DNA of 32,771 nucleotides from an uncultured Alphaproteobacteria bacterium (GCA_902581005.1 CACHMT010000012.1:1-32771); one strand, 5' to 3'. Counted from the stretch's first letter, positions 7,999 through 17,278 are shown. Translations and numbers: made by a program. Notes: generated from the sequence alone by a model not told the origin.

Positions 7999-8987
7999 TA
8001 TAGTTCGCTTGTTTCATCTCTATGTTGAAGAGAAAGTGGCTCAGCTTGAATTCCGTTTTTTTCGCACCAATATTTCAGAGCATCTTCTCTTCCGTGTGTT
8101 ATCCAAACTTTTTCTGCGCCAGTCTGTTTAATAGTATTGGTAAGCTCATTCCAATCGGAATGATCCGATATAACGAGAGGAATTTCAATTTGGCTTTGCT
8201 TAGCGCGCTGTTTGACTTGCATCCAGCCTGAAGCATAACATCTAGTAATATTTTCAAAACGTCGTGACCATCTATCCTTGAGTGCAGAAGGGGGTGCTAC
8301 AATGATTTTCCCTTTAAAGTCTTTTTTGTTGTCTAAAGTAGCCTTTCTTAGAGTGCCAAGCCTAATTCCCTTGCTTTGATAAAAGTCACACAATTTATCC
8401 ATTGATCCATGAACAAAAATATCGTCTGAAAACCCTGCCTCTCGAAGAAGCCAGATAATCCTTTGTGCTTTACCAAGTGAATAAGCTCCAATTAAGAATG
8501 TATTTTCTCTATTTTTAGAAATATTGTTCAGCAATCGCTCAATTTCCATTTCTGGTTTATTAAATTTAAATATTGGCAATCCGAAGGTAGCCTCGGTAAT
8601 AAGCAAATCACATGGAACGACCTCAAAGGGATCTAAATGTCGATCTAATATTGTTTTATAGTCCCCAGTAACCAAAATTCTATGCTTTGCTGTCTCTAGT
8701 AAAACTTGTGCGCTTCCCAATATATGTGCCGCGGGGTAAAACGTGACGCTTATCTTTCCTATTTTCACCGAATGCCCATATTTGATTGTTTGAAAACTGC
8801 TTGCACAGTTCTCGCCATATCTAATTTTCATAATTTCAGAGGTTTCAGGAGTGCAGAGTACATGCTTGTGACCTGCTCTTGCGTGATCAGCGTGCCCATG
8901 GGTTATTATTGCCCTTTCTACAGGAAAAAAAGGGTCTATATATGTATCGATGTCTCTAATATAAAGTTTGTTATCAATAGATATCAT
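7998..8987 (-). CDS. Ligase-associated MBL-fold DNA exonuclease
   Basis: A 329-residue metallo-beta-lactamase-fold nuclease of the mRNA 3'-processing-factor/SNM1-like type. The zinc signature THGHADHA sits at residues 29-36 and is followed by PAAHILGSAQVLLE, VTGDYK and ISDHSDW further on. The length and order fit the bacterial ligase-associated DNA exonuclease family, which is thought to trim ends before ligation. It is coupled to the ligase through a one-base stop/start overlap. Its ATG lies at 8985-8987, only about 17 bases from where the divergent helicase coding region seems to begin, so the promoters of the two arms probably lie inside the opposing reading frames. Confidence 0.9.
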   Translation of the reverse strand: MISIDNKLYIRDIDTYIDPFFPVERAIITHGHADHARAGHKHVLCTPETSEIMKIRYGENCASSFQTIKYGHSVKIGKISVTFYPAAHILGSAQVLLETAKHRILVTGDYKTILDRHLDPFEVVPCDLLITEATFGLPIFKFNKPEMEIERLLNNISKNRENTFLIGAYSLGKAQRIIWLLREAGFSDDIFVHGSMDKLCDFYQSKGIRLGTLRKATLDNKKDFKGKIIVAPPSALKDRWSRRFENITRCYASGWMQVKQRAKQSQIEIPLVISDHSDWNELTNTIKQTGAEKVWITHGREDALKYWCEKNGIQAEPLSLQHRDETSEL

Positions 8988-9004
8988 ATTTAGAAAGATT
9001 AGTT

Positions 9005-11422
9005 ATTACAGTAAGTTTTAAACATAATCCAATTGACATATGGCTCAAGAAAAAAGGTTGGTCTTTATATGATCATCAAATTGAAACCTTAAGCTTGATT
9101 AAGAAGGGGTTTGATGTAATTTTACATGCCCCAACGGGCGGGGGTAAAACAATTGGTGGTTTTATGCCCCCGATCGATGATTTTATAAATAATAATTACA
9201 AAAGCCAGGAATTCCATACTTTATATATATCACCTTTAAAAGCTTTAACAACTGATGTTAAAAGAAATTTACTCAACCCTATCAATGATTTAAAGATTAA
9301 TATTAAAGTTGAGACGCGAACAAGTGACACGTCAACATATAATAAAGCTAAGCAAATTAAAAAGCCTCCTAATTTTCTGATGACAACTCCTGAGTCATTC
9401 GCACTTCTGATGGCAAGGACGGATGTCGTTAATTTGTTTAAGAATTTAAAATTTGTTATTATTGACGAGCTGCATACATTTTTCGATTCAAAAAGAGGGC
9501 ACTTATTAAGCTTAAATGTAGCAAGGCTAAGATCCATTAAACCGTTTCAAGTGATTGGGCTCTCAGCCACTCTTAAGAATACTAATCTTGCTAAAAAATA
9601 TATTTCAAATAGTAAGAATACAAAGCTCGTCAGTACACAATCAAAGGTCGCACCAGAAATTACGATATTAAACTCAAGAAATAGAATTCCTTGGTCGGGC
9701 CATTCCCCGAGATATGCTCTTTCAGAAATATATTCAGAAATACTAAAATTTAGGTCATCTATTCTTTTTGTAAACACACGAGCTCAGGCAGAAATATTAT
9801 TTGAAAGCCTCTGGGCAATTAACAATAAAAATAAAAAAATAGCGATTCATCACGGAAGTCTAGAAAAAGACCTTAGGAAAAAAGTAGAAAAGGAAATAGT
9901 AGAAGGCCATGTAGAGTGTGTAGTTGCCACCAGTTCATTAGACTTGGGGCTTGACTGGGGTAATATTGACTTAGTAATGCAGATAGGAGCTCCTAAAGGT
10001 GTTGCAAGGTTGGTCCAGAGAATTGGCAGAGCAAATCACACGATAAATACTCCTTCAAGAGCTATTCTAGTTCCAACTAATTGTTTCGAGTATGTAGAAT
10101 GTATTGCTGCAAAAAAGTGTGTGGAGTTAGATTTTCTAGAAGATGAAATATATTCTGAAGGCTCTTTAGATGTACTTGCCCAGCATATTGTTGGTGTTGC
10201 AATTTCCCAAAGATTTAAAAAAGAAAATTTATACAAACAAATTAAAGAAGCATGGCCGTACAGAAATCTTAATATTGCGGATTTTGAGAAAACTCTTTCA
10301 TTTGTTGAAACTGGAGGTTATTCCCTTCAGGCTTATGAAGAGTATTCGCGATTGAGGAGGGATGGAGAATATTATGAAATTAGGGATAAATCGCTAGTTA
10401 CAAAATATAAAATGAATATTGGAACTATTGTTGAAGCCGAAATGTTGCGTCTAAGGGTAGGCAATAGATATTTAGGAAATATTGAGGAGTGGTTTATTAG
10501 TGGTTTATCAGCAGGGGATACCTTCATATTCGGTGGAAAGAGGCTGATGTTTGAGAAAGTTATTGGTAATATTGCATATGCTAAAATAACCGCCCTTGAG
10601 CATCAAAAAATACCATCTTTTAAAGGAGGAAATTTACCGCTGTCGACCCATCTCTCGAAAACTGTAAGAAAGATTTTTTCCAAACGACTTGAGGCAGTAG
10701 ATCTTCCTGATAGTTTAAAAAAATGGTCAGAGCTGCAGACAAAATTTTCTTCCTTCCCAAAAGAGAATGAATTCCTTGTCGAGACCTTTAAGAGAAAAAA
10801 TGGCAATTACGAAAAATACTATATGGCAGTTCACCCATTTGAAGGAAGAAACACGCACCAAACTCTAGGATTTCTTATTCTAAGACGAATTAAAAAGCTT
10901 GGCGTGCAACCATTTGGATTTGTTGCAAATGATTATTCTATTTTATTTTCATTTTCTAAAGCAATTAAAGACATCGACTTCCTTTTTTCTCAAGATATTT
11001 TAATCGAGGATTTATATGAATGGTTAGAAGAAACTCCATTGATAAAAAGATTGTTTAGAGAAATCGCTATAATCTCTGGATTAATTTATAAAAATCTTCC
11101 AGGCAACCAAAAAACGGGTAAACAAGTGACTTTTAATACTGACTTGATTTATGAAGTATTAAGAAAGCATGAGCCACACCATATATTATTAAAAATTACT
11201 ACAGAAAATGCAAAGAGAGACCTCGTTGATCTTGATAGGCTTTCAACGTTTCTATTTAGAATTAAAAACAAAATAAAGATAAACAAGCTCAATAGAGCAT
11301 CTGCTCTAGCCTTCTCTTTACTCTTTGAATATCATAAAGAGACACCAGATAAAAATGAACTAGATAATTTTTATTTAGAGAAGCTTGAGAACGAATTGCT
11401 CGAAGAAGTCAATGCATTATAA
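9005..11422 (+). CDS. Ligase-associated DEXH-box helicase (Lhr family)
   Basis: A superfamily 2 helicase of about 800 residues. Visible motifs are Walker A APTGGGKT, Walker B DELH, SAT (LSATLK), motif V ATSSLDLGLDWG and motif VI QRIGRANH, followed by the long Lhr-type C-terminal region. The family unwinds DNA in repair. The earliest canonical in-frame start is TTG 9095, but the frame upstream reads WLKKKGWSLYDHQ, which matches the W-GW-HQ motif expected just before Walker A, so coding must begin earlier. No ATG, GTG or TTG occurs in frame between the stop at 8978 and 9095. I put the start near the ATT at 9005 only as a guess. The 3' end overlaps the phosphoesterase gene by 11 bases. Confidence 0.88.
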   Translation: MTVSFKHNPIDIWLKKKGWSLYDHQIETLSLIKKGFDVILHAPTGGGKTIGGFMPPIDDFINNNYKSQEFHTLYISPLKALTTDVKRNLLNPINDLKINIKVETRTSDTSTYNKAKQIKKPPNFLMTTPESFALLMARTDVVNLFKNLKFVIIDELHTFFDSKRGHLLSLNVARLRSIKPFQVIGLSATLKNTNLAKKYISNSKNTKLVSTQSKVAPEITILNSRNRIPWSGHSPRYALSEIYSEILKFRSSILFVNTRAQAEILFESLWAINNKNKKIAIHHGSLEKDLRKKVEKEIVEGHVECVVATSSLDLGLDWGNIDLVMQIGAPKGVARLVQRIGRANHTINTPSRAILVPTNCFEYVECIAAKKCVELDFLEDEIYSEGSLDVLAQHIVGVAISQRFKKENLYKQIKEAWPYRNLNIADFEKTLSFVETGGYSLQAYEEYSRLRRDGEYYEIRDKSLVTKYKMNIGTIVEAEMLRLRVGNRYLGNIEEWFISGLSAGDTFIFGGKRLMFEKVIGNIAYAKITALEHQKIPSFKGGNLPLSTHLSKTVRKIFSKRLEAVDLPDSLKKWSELQTKFSSFPKENEFLVETFKRKNGNYEKYYMAVHPFEGRNTHQTLGFLILRRIKKLGVQPFGFVANDYSILFSFSKAIKDIDFLFSQDILIEDLYEWLEETPLIKRLFREIAIISGLIYKNLPGNQKTGKQVTFNTDLIYEVLRKHEPHHILLKITTENAKRDLVDLDRLSTFLFRIKNKIKINKLNRASALAFSLLFEYHKETPDKNELDNFYLEKLENELLEEVNAL

Positions 11423-12080
11423 GGACGTTATTTTTGCTAATGAAAAGTTCTCCTTCTTTGCAAATGGCGAACTTTATTGGCCAAGTAAAAAGACTTTGAT
11501 TATTTCTGATCTACATTTTGAAAAAGGTTCTTTTTTTTCTGAGTCAAATCAGTATATTCCACCTTTTGATACTATTGAGACGCTTAGACAACTTTCAAAT
11601 TTTATAAACAATCATCCTGTTGAAAAGATAATTTTTCTAGGCGATTTGATCCATGACAAATTTGCCTTTCAAAGGATGGCTACAAAATCAAAAGAACTTT
11701 TTTTTAAAATCCTTGAAAATATCGATTGTACCTTAACCGTTGGTAACCATGATAATATTAGGTTTCTAAAAGATATTGGATTAAACCTAACTGATAAGGT
11801 TGTTATTGATGGTATTTGTTTCAGTCATTATCCATCAATTAATCAGACATTCTCTGTTTTTGGTCACTTTCATCCAAAAGTTAAGCTTATAATTAATTCT
11901 AGAGGAATTTGGGTTGCATGCTTTGTATTAAATACAGAAAGAATATTGATGCCATCATATGGTTATTATACGGGAGGCCTCTCTATAAAAAGCACACAAA
12001 TAAAAAAGTTATTTGATGCCCAATACGAAATTTTTCCGTTAGCGAAAGAAAAAATTTATAAGCTGAGTTTAAAAAAATAA
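11412..12080 (+). CDS. pdeM: Ligase-associated metallophosphoesterase (PdeM family)
   Basis: A 222-residue calcineurin-like phosphoesterase. The two-metal motifs are in order: SDLHFEKG, GDLIHD, GNHD, then SHYP and GHFHP. The length and motif order match PdeM, the phosphoesterase member of the ligase-associated DNA damage response set; its exact substrate is not established to my knowledge. I start at the ATG at 11412, within the last codons of the helicase gene (11-base overlap) with GAAGAAG at 11402-11408; the longer TTG start at 11385 has no such site. The overlap means helicase and phosphoesterase are co-translated. The stop is 19 bases from the convergent stop of the next gene. Confidence 0.88.
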   Translation: MHYKDVIFANEKFSFFANGELYWPSKKTLIISDLHFEKGSFFSESNQYIPPFDTIETLRQLSNFINNHPVEKIIFLGDLIHDKFAFQRMATKSKELFFKILENIDCTLTVGNHDNIRFLKDIGLNLTDKVVIDGICFSHYPSINQTFSVFGHFHPKVKLIINSRGIWVACFVLNTERILMPSYGYYTGGLSIKSTQIKKLFDAQYEIFPLAKEKIYKLSLKK

Positions 12081-12099
12081 TATCTCTTTATTCAAAACG

Positions 12100-13776
12100 T
12101 TAATTGCCGATGGAAGAACAACACGGACATGATGACGTATTTATTATTTTAAGGGATTGTGGTCTTTGCATTATTCCTGCTCCAATGCTCGTTAAATTAT
12201 CTTTTTTAATAACCTTGTTGAATTCACCTCTTTTCTTCGCACCTGACCATCCAGTATAGATTTCAAGTTTCATATCAGAATAAGAAATGTCAATTTCAAT
12301 TGAGCTTTTTCCAGTTGCCTTCCACATATCGTAGAGATATCCATCCCTTTTGACCTTAACAGCAGATAAGTCTGGTATCTTCTTTATAAATATCTTGGAG
12401 GGACTATTCTCCTTACTTTTATTTGCCGCCTTAAGTTTTACAAACAATGTTTGGCTTTTAGGCTCGTTAAATGCTTGCTCGACCAAAATATTTGGAAAGT
12501 CGATACCTTCAAGCGACGGAGCATTGAATTTTTCTAGATTGGGGTTTCTAAATAGGTTTGACCATGCACCTGATTTCCCAACTTCAGCCATCATAGCTAG
12601 TGCAGCCCATTGTCCTCTTGGCCATTTTTCATTTAAATTAAACCAATAGCCAAAGTTAATATTATTTTCACCAAACCATCGCGGCTCAAAGTGTGCTTCA
12701 GCAAATGCTCTTAAACGCATTTCTACTGTTGTATCTCCAAATTCCTTTGCACAAGCTAACCCTAGAGCCATAAATCGTGGTTCGGGCTTCATTTTTATTT
12801 TTTTGTTGATATTGTCCCAACCAAGTTTTTTAACCGCAGTTCGATATAAAAACTCAGCAAAAACTGGATCTTGAGGCATCATATAAAAGGCTATTGTTAA
12901 TCCATTAGATGGTCCAGCTGCATGAATATGATCTATTAATGGGTCATAATAGATTGGTGTCCATTCTAGTGCTCCTGAACTATCAAAGCCGTAATACTTA
13001 TCTTTCGTATGTTCTACCCATTCTGGATAAACAGAGTGAGTATTTTTTTGAAAAATTGCATCATAAAGTTGAAGACCTAATCCAGCTGCCGATAAGCAAT
13101 AGGGCCATATTTTCGTATTTTCACAATGCGGGCCCATTCTGTTTTTTGTCCATTGTGAAGATAAATGTTCAACTAATCTATGTTGGGTCCAATCAAACTT
13201 CGATCTATCGACACCAGCTACTTGGAAGCTCGATCCCCATGTATCTTCGCCGGTCGTGTAGACGTGTAAGCTTTGAATTAAATTTAGCCAACCTTTAAAA
13301 AATAAATTCCCATCTGCACCAATCGGATCTTTCTGTAATCCCCAAGGCTCAATACCGTTTGCAACCCAGCCAGGAGTGTCATATTTTCCTACCAAGTGAT
13401 CAGGTATCCAAAGATCTATCCATTCTTGAGGATATTTGCCTCGATTAGGATCAGGTCCAATTTGAGTTAACCAATCGTAAGCAGCCCAAAAGGTAAGATG
13501 TCGTTCGCTCAAACCTTTTAATATGAAAGCATACACTTCTCGCCATGCTGGAGTAACATCAGCCATTAACCCGAGTGCATAGCTAGACTCAGAAAGGTCA
13601 AATCTAGCAAAATTCAATACAGGAGGGTTAGATGTTTTATCCCACCAATCTAAGGGTTCTCCGTCTTCAGACCAGTCATCATTAATTGAAACTTTCCGGT
13701 GTAAAAAAGTTAACCAGCCAAGCGATTTACCATTTAATGACGGAAGACTTTCAGTATTCATACTTAATTTTAACAT
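12100..13776 (-). CDS. Linalool dehydratase/isomerase-like protein
   Basis: A 558-residue protein rich in Trp and Tyr, consistent with an alpha/alpha-barrel fold. Residues spaced like the active site of linalool dehydratase/isomerase of Castellaniella (Asp39, Tyr45, His129, Cys171, Cys180, from memory) are visible: Asp60 and Tyr66 six apart, His171, and Cys218 and Cys227 nine apart in CENTKIWPYC. The region that follows, GLGLQLYDA, and GPSNGLTIAFYMM further on also fit. That enzyme isomerises geraniol to linalool and dehydrates it to myrcene. No terpene genes are nearby, so the substrate is open. The C-terminus adds a beta-rich domain ending SSCPCCSS. No signal peptide is visible, unlike the known enzyme. 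The ATG at 13761 is an alternative start. Confidence 0.65.
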   Translation of the reverse strand: MLKLSMNTESLPSLNGKSLGWLTFLHRKVSINDDWSEDGEPLDWWDKTSNPPVLNFARFDLSESSYALGLMADVTPAWREVYAFILKGLSERHLTFWAAYDWLTQIGPDPNRGKYPQEWIDLWIPDHLVGKYDTPGWVANGIEPWGLQKDPIGADGNLFFKGWLNLIQSLHVYTTGEDTWGSSFQVAGVDRSKFDWTQHRLVEHLSSQWTKNRMGPHCENTKIWPYCLSAAGLGLQLYDAIFQKNTHSVYPEWVEHTKDKYYGFDSSGALEWTPIYYDPLIDHIHAAGPSNGLTIAFYMMPQDPVFAEFLYRTAVKKLGWDNINKKIKMKPEPRFMALGLACAKEFGDTTVEMRLRAFAEAHFEPRWFGENNINFGYWFNLNEKWPRGQWAALAMMAEVGKSGAWSNLFRNPNLEKFNAPSLEGIDFPNILVEQAFNEPKSQTLFVKLKAANKSKENSPSKIFIKKIPDLSAVKVKRDGYLYDMWKATGKSSIEIDISYSDMKLEIYTGWSGAKKRGEFNKVIKKDNLTSIGAGIMQRPQSLKIINTSSCPCCSSIGN

Positions 13777-13794
13777 AAATAAAAAAATAGTGGA

Positions 13795-13813
13795 AAGTTT
13801 CTATTTGAAACTT
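13795..13813. promoter_or_regulatory. Palindrome in the divergent spacer
   Basis: The 19-base sequence AAGTTTCTATTTGAAACTT is a perfect 7-base inverted repeat around TATTT. It lies in the 98-base spacer between the divergent linalool-dehydratase-like gene and the first cyclase gene. Its size and position suit an operator for a dimeric regulator of either gene, but no regulator gene is adjacent and no other copy was recognised. It is not followed by a T-run on either strand that would make it a convincing terminator. Confidence 0.3.
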
Positions 13814-13874
13814 ATTGATTATCAGTAAAAATAAGCTGACTACTTACTTCATTTATCAAATTGAGTATTAATGA

Positions 13875-14939
13875 ATGCCCACTAAGGAAATTGACCGAAA
13901 GATTGCTGTAATTTTTGCCACTGACGTGGTGAATTACAGTAAGCATATGGAAATAGATGAAAGTGAGACTGTAAAAAGTCTTAGGTTTTATGAAAAGATA
14001 CTTAAAGGGTTGTTTAAAAAATATAATGGCAATTTATTTAATTCGGGGGGCGACTCTTTTATGGCGGAATTTGTTAGCGCTGTGGATGCGGTCGAGTGCG
14101 CTGTCGAGTTTCAAAAAAAGATAAAAACTAGTAATGCATCATCTTCTACAAAGGTTACGCTGGAATTTCGTATTGGTATCAATACGGGAGATGTAATTAA
14201 AGAAAAGGGAAATTTATTAGGTGAAGGGGTTAATATAGCAGCTCGACTAGAAGCATTAGCATTAGCAGGTGGAATTTCAGTATCTAAGAGTGTTTTTGAT
14301 TATGTAAAAGGTAAAACAAAACATCAGTTCAATGATCTTGGCATTCAAAAAGTTAAACAAAACGAATTCCATGCTTTTGATATTGTGTTAGATCCCTCCC
14401 AAAAAAGATCTCTGAAGCCTAAGCAATCAAAAAGTCTCATAACAATTCTAGCTGTAGGCATTTTAGTATTAGTTATAGGAGTGTTTTCCTTTTATTTAAA
14501 TAACGGTACGGAAATAAAGAATGCTGAACAAATTATCGCCGAGTCCGATCGGCCAATGGTTTTAGTAATGCCATTTGAAAATAGATCAGGAAATAAATCA
14601 GACGACCAGCTCAGCAGTGGTATGACTGATATAATTATCTCTTCATTAGCCAGTCATCCAAGACTTTTAGTGCAATCAAGCAGCACTAGTAATTTCATAA
14701 AGAAAAAAGGTATGTCTGATCAAGAAATAAAGAATGAATATTATGTAAACTATATCTTAAGAGGTTATAACCAAGTTTCAGGAGAAAAAATTAGAACAAC
14801 GGTAGAGCTTTCTGATGTTGTAAAGAATAAGATAGTCTGGACAGACAAGTTTGACTTTAAATTGAATGATATATTTGAAATTCAAGATACAATTTCAGAA
14901 AAAGCACTAGAAAAACTTCAAATTAAACTTACTTCATGA
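13875..14939 (+). CDS. Class III nucleotide cyclase, membrane-anchored, cut by in-frame TGA
   Basis: A 354-residue product up to the TGA at 14937. The N-terminal class III cyclase domain (about 8-175) has both metal-binding aspartates (Asp17 in FATDVVNYS, Asp60 in NSGGDSF) and GVNIAARLE. The adenine-selecting lysine four residues before the second Asp is Asn56, so the nucleotide used is uncertain. One membrane segment (about 187-208) leads to a TolB/FlgO-like domain (about 225-340, MVLVMPFENRSG). The frame continues without a break after the TGA into a TPR region, so the whole gene is probably 13875-15776 with a nonsense codon at position 355. The truncated product keeps an apparently intact cyclase domain. 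Confidence 0.8.
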   Translation: MPTKEIDRKIAVIFATDVVNYSKHMEIDESETVKSLRFYEKILKGLFKKYNGNLFNSGGDSFMAEFVSAVDAVECAVEFQKKIKTSNASSSTKVTLEFRIGINTGDVIKEKGNLLGEGVNIAARLEALALAGGISVSKSVFDYVKGKTKHQFNDLGIQKVKQNEFHAFDIVLDPSQKRSLKPKQSKSLITILAVGILVLVIGVFSFYLNNGTEIKNAEQIIAESDRPMVLVMPFENRSGNKSDDQLSSGMTDIIISSLASHPRLLVQSSSTSNFIKKKGMSDQEIKNEYYVNYILRGYNQVSGEKIRTTVELSDVVKNKIVWTDKFDFKLNDIFEIQDTISEKALEKLQIKLTS

Positions 14940-15776
14940 GAGTCCTTCGATGATGATAGAAAATATTTTAAGGACCCTGAAAACTGGCAAAGGTTTCTAA
15001 AAGCTAACCCTCTTTTCCTTTCTATGTCATTAGAGGGTGTCAAGGAAGCTGGGAAATTATTTGAGACTATTTTTGAGACAGAACCAAATAACCCTGTTGT
15101 TCTTTCTATGTATGCTTGGTATTTCACAGCCGAGGCAAATGTAGGGCTTCGCGATTGGAATATTGGAAAAGATATGATAGAAACTGCCAAGCGGGCAGTT
15201 AAATATGGCCCAGATTTATCAGATGCTAATAGCCTTCTAGCAACTTTAATGGCTAAAAATCCTAAGGAATTCCCTGAATATTCAGAAGAAGAATTGATTG
15301 AAACCGCTAGAAAATACGCGATTAATTCATCAGATTTAAATCCGACCGGCATCATAAGTATCTTATCCGCGGTAAATTCTCTTTTTATCGTAGGCCTGTA
15401 TGATCAGGCAGTTGAAAATTATGAAAAAGCTTTGAAAGTCGCTCCTCATCCGCCAGGAGATGTCAAGTTAAACTATGCTTTAACGCTTACATATTTGGAA
15501 GAGTATGAGAAAGCATATAAGTTGGCGTCTGAATTATCAGAAAACGAACAATACTTTGGAGGGTCACAAATGGGGGCTCTTGGAATTAGAGCCTTTATAG
15601 ATATGGAAGAGGGCAGGTCAAATGATGCCAAGAAAGTAGCCGAAAGGATATTAGAGATTGATAGTAGTATTAACTTTAAAAAATTAAGAAGAAGTATGAA
15701 AACATTTATAATTATGGATAGATCTTTTATGGAAAAGTTATCAACTACGCTTGAAAAAGCAGGTATAGATCCATAA
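14940..15776 (+). pseudogene. TPR-containing C-terminal part of the TGA-interrupted cyclase
   Basis: This is the same reading frame as the cyclase at 13875, beginning right after its TGA. It reads ESFDDDRKYFKDPENWQRFL and on for 278 residues of helical repeats, including NPVVLSMYAWYF and YDQAVENYEKALKVAP. The intact paralogue at 17279 and related cyclases run from the TolB-like domain through a KLT-GE-type linker into TPRs without a break, just as here if the TGA were read through. The first ATG in this part is at 15024 with no clear ribosome binding site, so separate translation is unlikely. It could also reflect a sequencing error or readthrough. Confidence 0.65.
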
Positions 15777-15890
15777 AAACTTATTCGAATGAAAATTTTA
15801 ACTGAGATCCATATTGATCTATTGCCTATCAGTAATTTTTGTATCAAGATAGTTCATATTTGGAACCCATAAAAAGGGCTTAATTCAAAA

Positions 15891-17186
15891 ATGAGTTCAT
15901 CAATTAGTAACGAAAAATCTATTAACAAGCGCTATGTTCAGGGCTTAAAAATAGCGTCAATTACTCTTTTTGGCTTATACTTAATGGGAGTATCAACAGC
16001 CATAATATTGCCTGGTTTGGAAGCACCTTTTACTAGACAGATACTCACTTTTCTTTTTTTAGGTGGCTTGTTGATATATGGCAGTGTTGCTGTCTTTGTG
16101 AACGAGTCTCGCTATCGTGTTTGTCTCTTTTTAGCGGTACTTATGCAGATGTGTTTCCCCATAGCGATTTTTTTTATTCTGAACTATGAGTATACTTTTG
16201 CTAAATTTCCAGATCTCATGGGTGGTCGTATTATGGACTACGCTTTTATCGGTGCTGCAGGCCCGATGGTAGTTTCTGTTATGTTTGCTAGATTTTATCT
16301 TTCATTATTTCTCATTTTTTATGTCTTAGCGATAACAATATTTCAAATATTTGCTATTTCCTCAACTCCAGAATTATTTTTCTCATTTAATTACAATGAA
16401 ATAGCAACAAATATTAATGCAATCAATGGTCAAGTTTTATTCAATAACTCAACGTATCTCATAGTAGTAACTGCCGGACTAATAACACTGGCATGGGTAA
16501 TTGATAGAAATCTTAAGGAAGCTACATTACAAGAAAGATCTAATAATTTATTAGGCAGATACTTTTCTCCAGAAGTTAGAGAAGAAATAGAAAGCAGTAA
16601 ACTTGATTTCAATCAAACTGCGGAAAAAGAACAAAACATCGCCGTAATGTTCACTGATATTTCTGAATTTACAAAGCTATCTGAGGGGTTGGAGCCTAAG
16701 GAGGTTCTTGAGCTACTCTCAGAGTATCAAACCAAAATGGTAGCTGCGGTATTTCAGAACGGAGGATCGGTAGATAAGTTTATTGGTGATAGCGTAATGG
16801 CGACTTTTGGAACTCCAGTATCTAGAGGTAATGATGCACAAAACGCTCTTAATTGTATAAGGCAGATGCAAATTTCTATGCGAGAATGGGAGAAGGAGCG
16901 TTCTGATAAAGGTATGCCTTCAATAAATCACAGAATTGGGGTTCATTACGGCTCTTGCTTTGTTGGCAATGTAGGTAGCGAGGATAGAGTAGAGTTTACG
17001 GTGATCGGAGATACAGTAAATGTGGCAAGTCGTATCTGTGAGGCTTGTAAAGATGTTAAATCAGATGTTTTGATTTCTGACGACGTTAAATTGCGGCTTA
17101 GTGAAAACTTACCTACCGAAGAAGTTAAGAACTTTGAAGTTAGGGGAAGGAATAAAAAAATTACTCTGCACAAACTAATTGTGTAA
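15891..17186 (+). CDS. Membrane class III adenylate cyclase with six-helix N-terminal domain
   Basis: A 431-residue protein. About six hydrophobic segments (roughly 20-40, 50-70, 77-97, 115-133, 135-157, 186-205) form a membrane sensor or anchor. A short helix (RSNNLLGRYFSPEV) then leads to a class III cyclase domain (about 248-425). Catalytic residues are complete: Asp256 (FTDISEFT), Asp300 and Lys296 (DKFIGDSVMATF), and FTVIGDTVNVASR with the Asn and Arg that act in turnover. The Lys/Thr pair is the usual one for bacterial adenylate cyclases making cAMP. It lies between two paralogous TPR cyclases on the same strand, with a 114-base spacer upstream and 92 bases downstream. Confidence 0.88.
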   Translation: MSSSISNEKSINKRYVQGLKIASITLFGLYLMGVSTAIILPGLEAPFTRQILTFLFLGGLLIYGSVAVFVNESRYRVCLFLAVLMQMCFPIAIFFILNYEYTFAKFPDLMGGRIMDYAFIGAAGPMVVSVMFARFYLSLFLIFYVLAITIFQIFAISSTPELFFSFNYNEIATNINAINGQVLFNNSTYLIVVTAGLITLAWVIDRNLKEATLQERSNNLLGRYFSPEVREEIESSKLDFNQTAEKEQNIAVMFTDISEFTKLSEGLEPKEVLELLSEYQTKMVAAVFQNGGSVDKFIGDSVMATFGTPVSRGNDAQNALNCIRQMQISMREWEKERSDKGMPSINHRIGVHYGSCFVGNVGSEDRVEFTVIGDTVNVASRICEACKDVKSDVLISDDVKLRLSENLPTEEVKNFEVRGRNKKITLHKLIV

Positions 17187-17278
17187 ATTTATATTATATT
17201 CAAAAAAAGAGAGTGATATTTTTTTCGATAGAATTAAACTAAAATTCTGAAAACTTAGAGAATAATATTTAAAAGTTC

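Noticed and set aside
14937-14975. Selenocysteine insertion or TGA read as tryptophan at the interrupted cyclase
   Set aside because: Other genes end with TGA and use TGG for Trp, so the code is standard. The small inverted repeat after the TGA lacks the apical features of a bacterial SECIS element, and the site is a linker, not a catalytic position.
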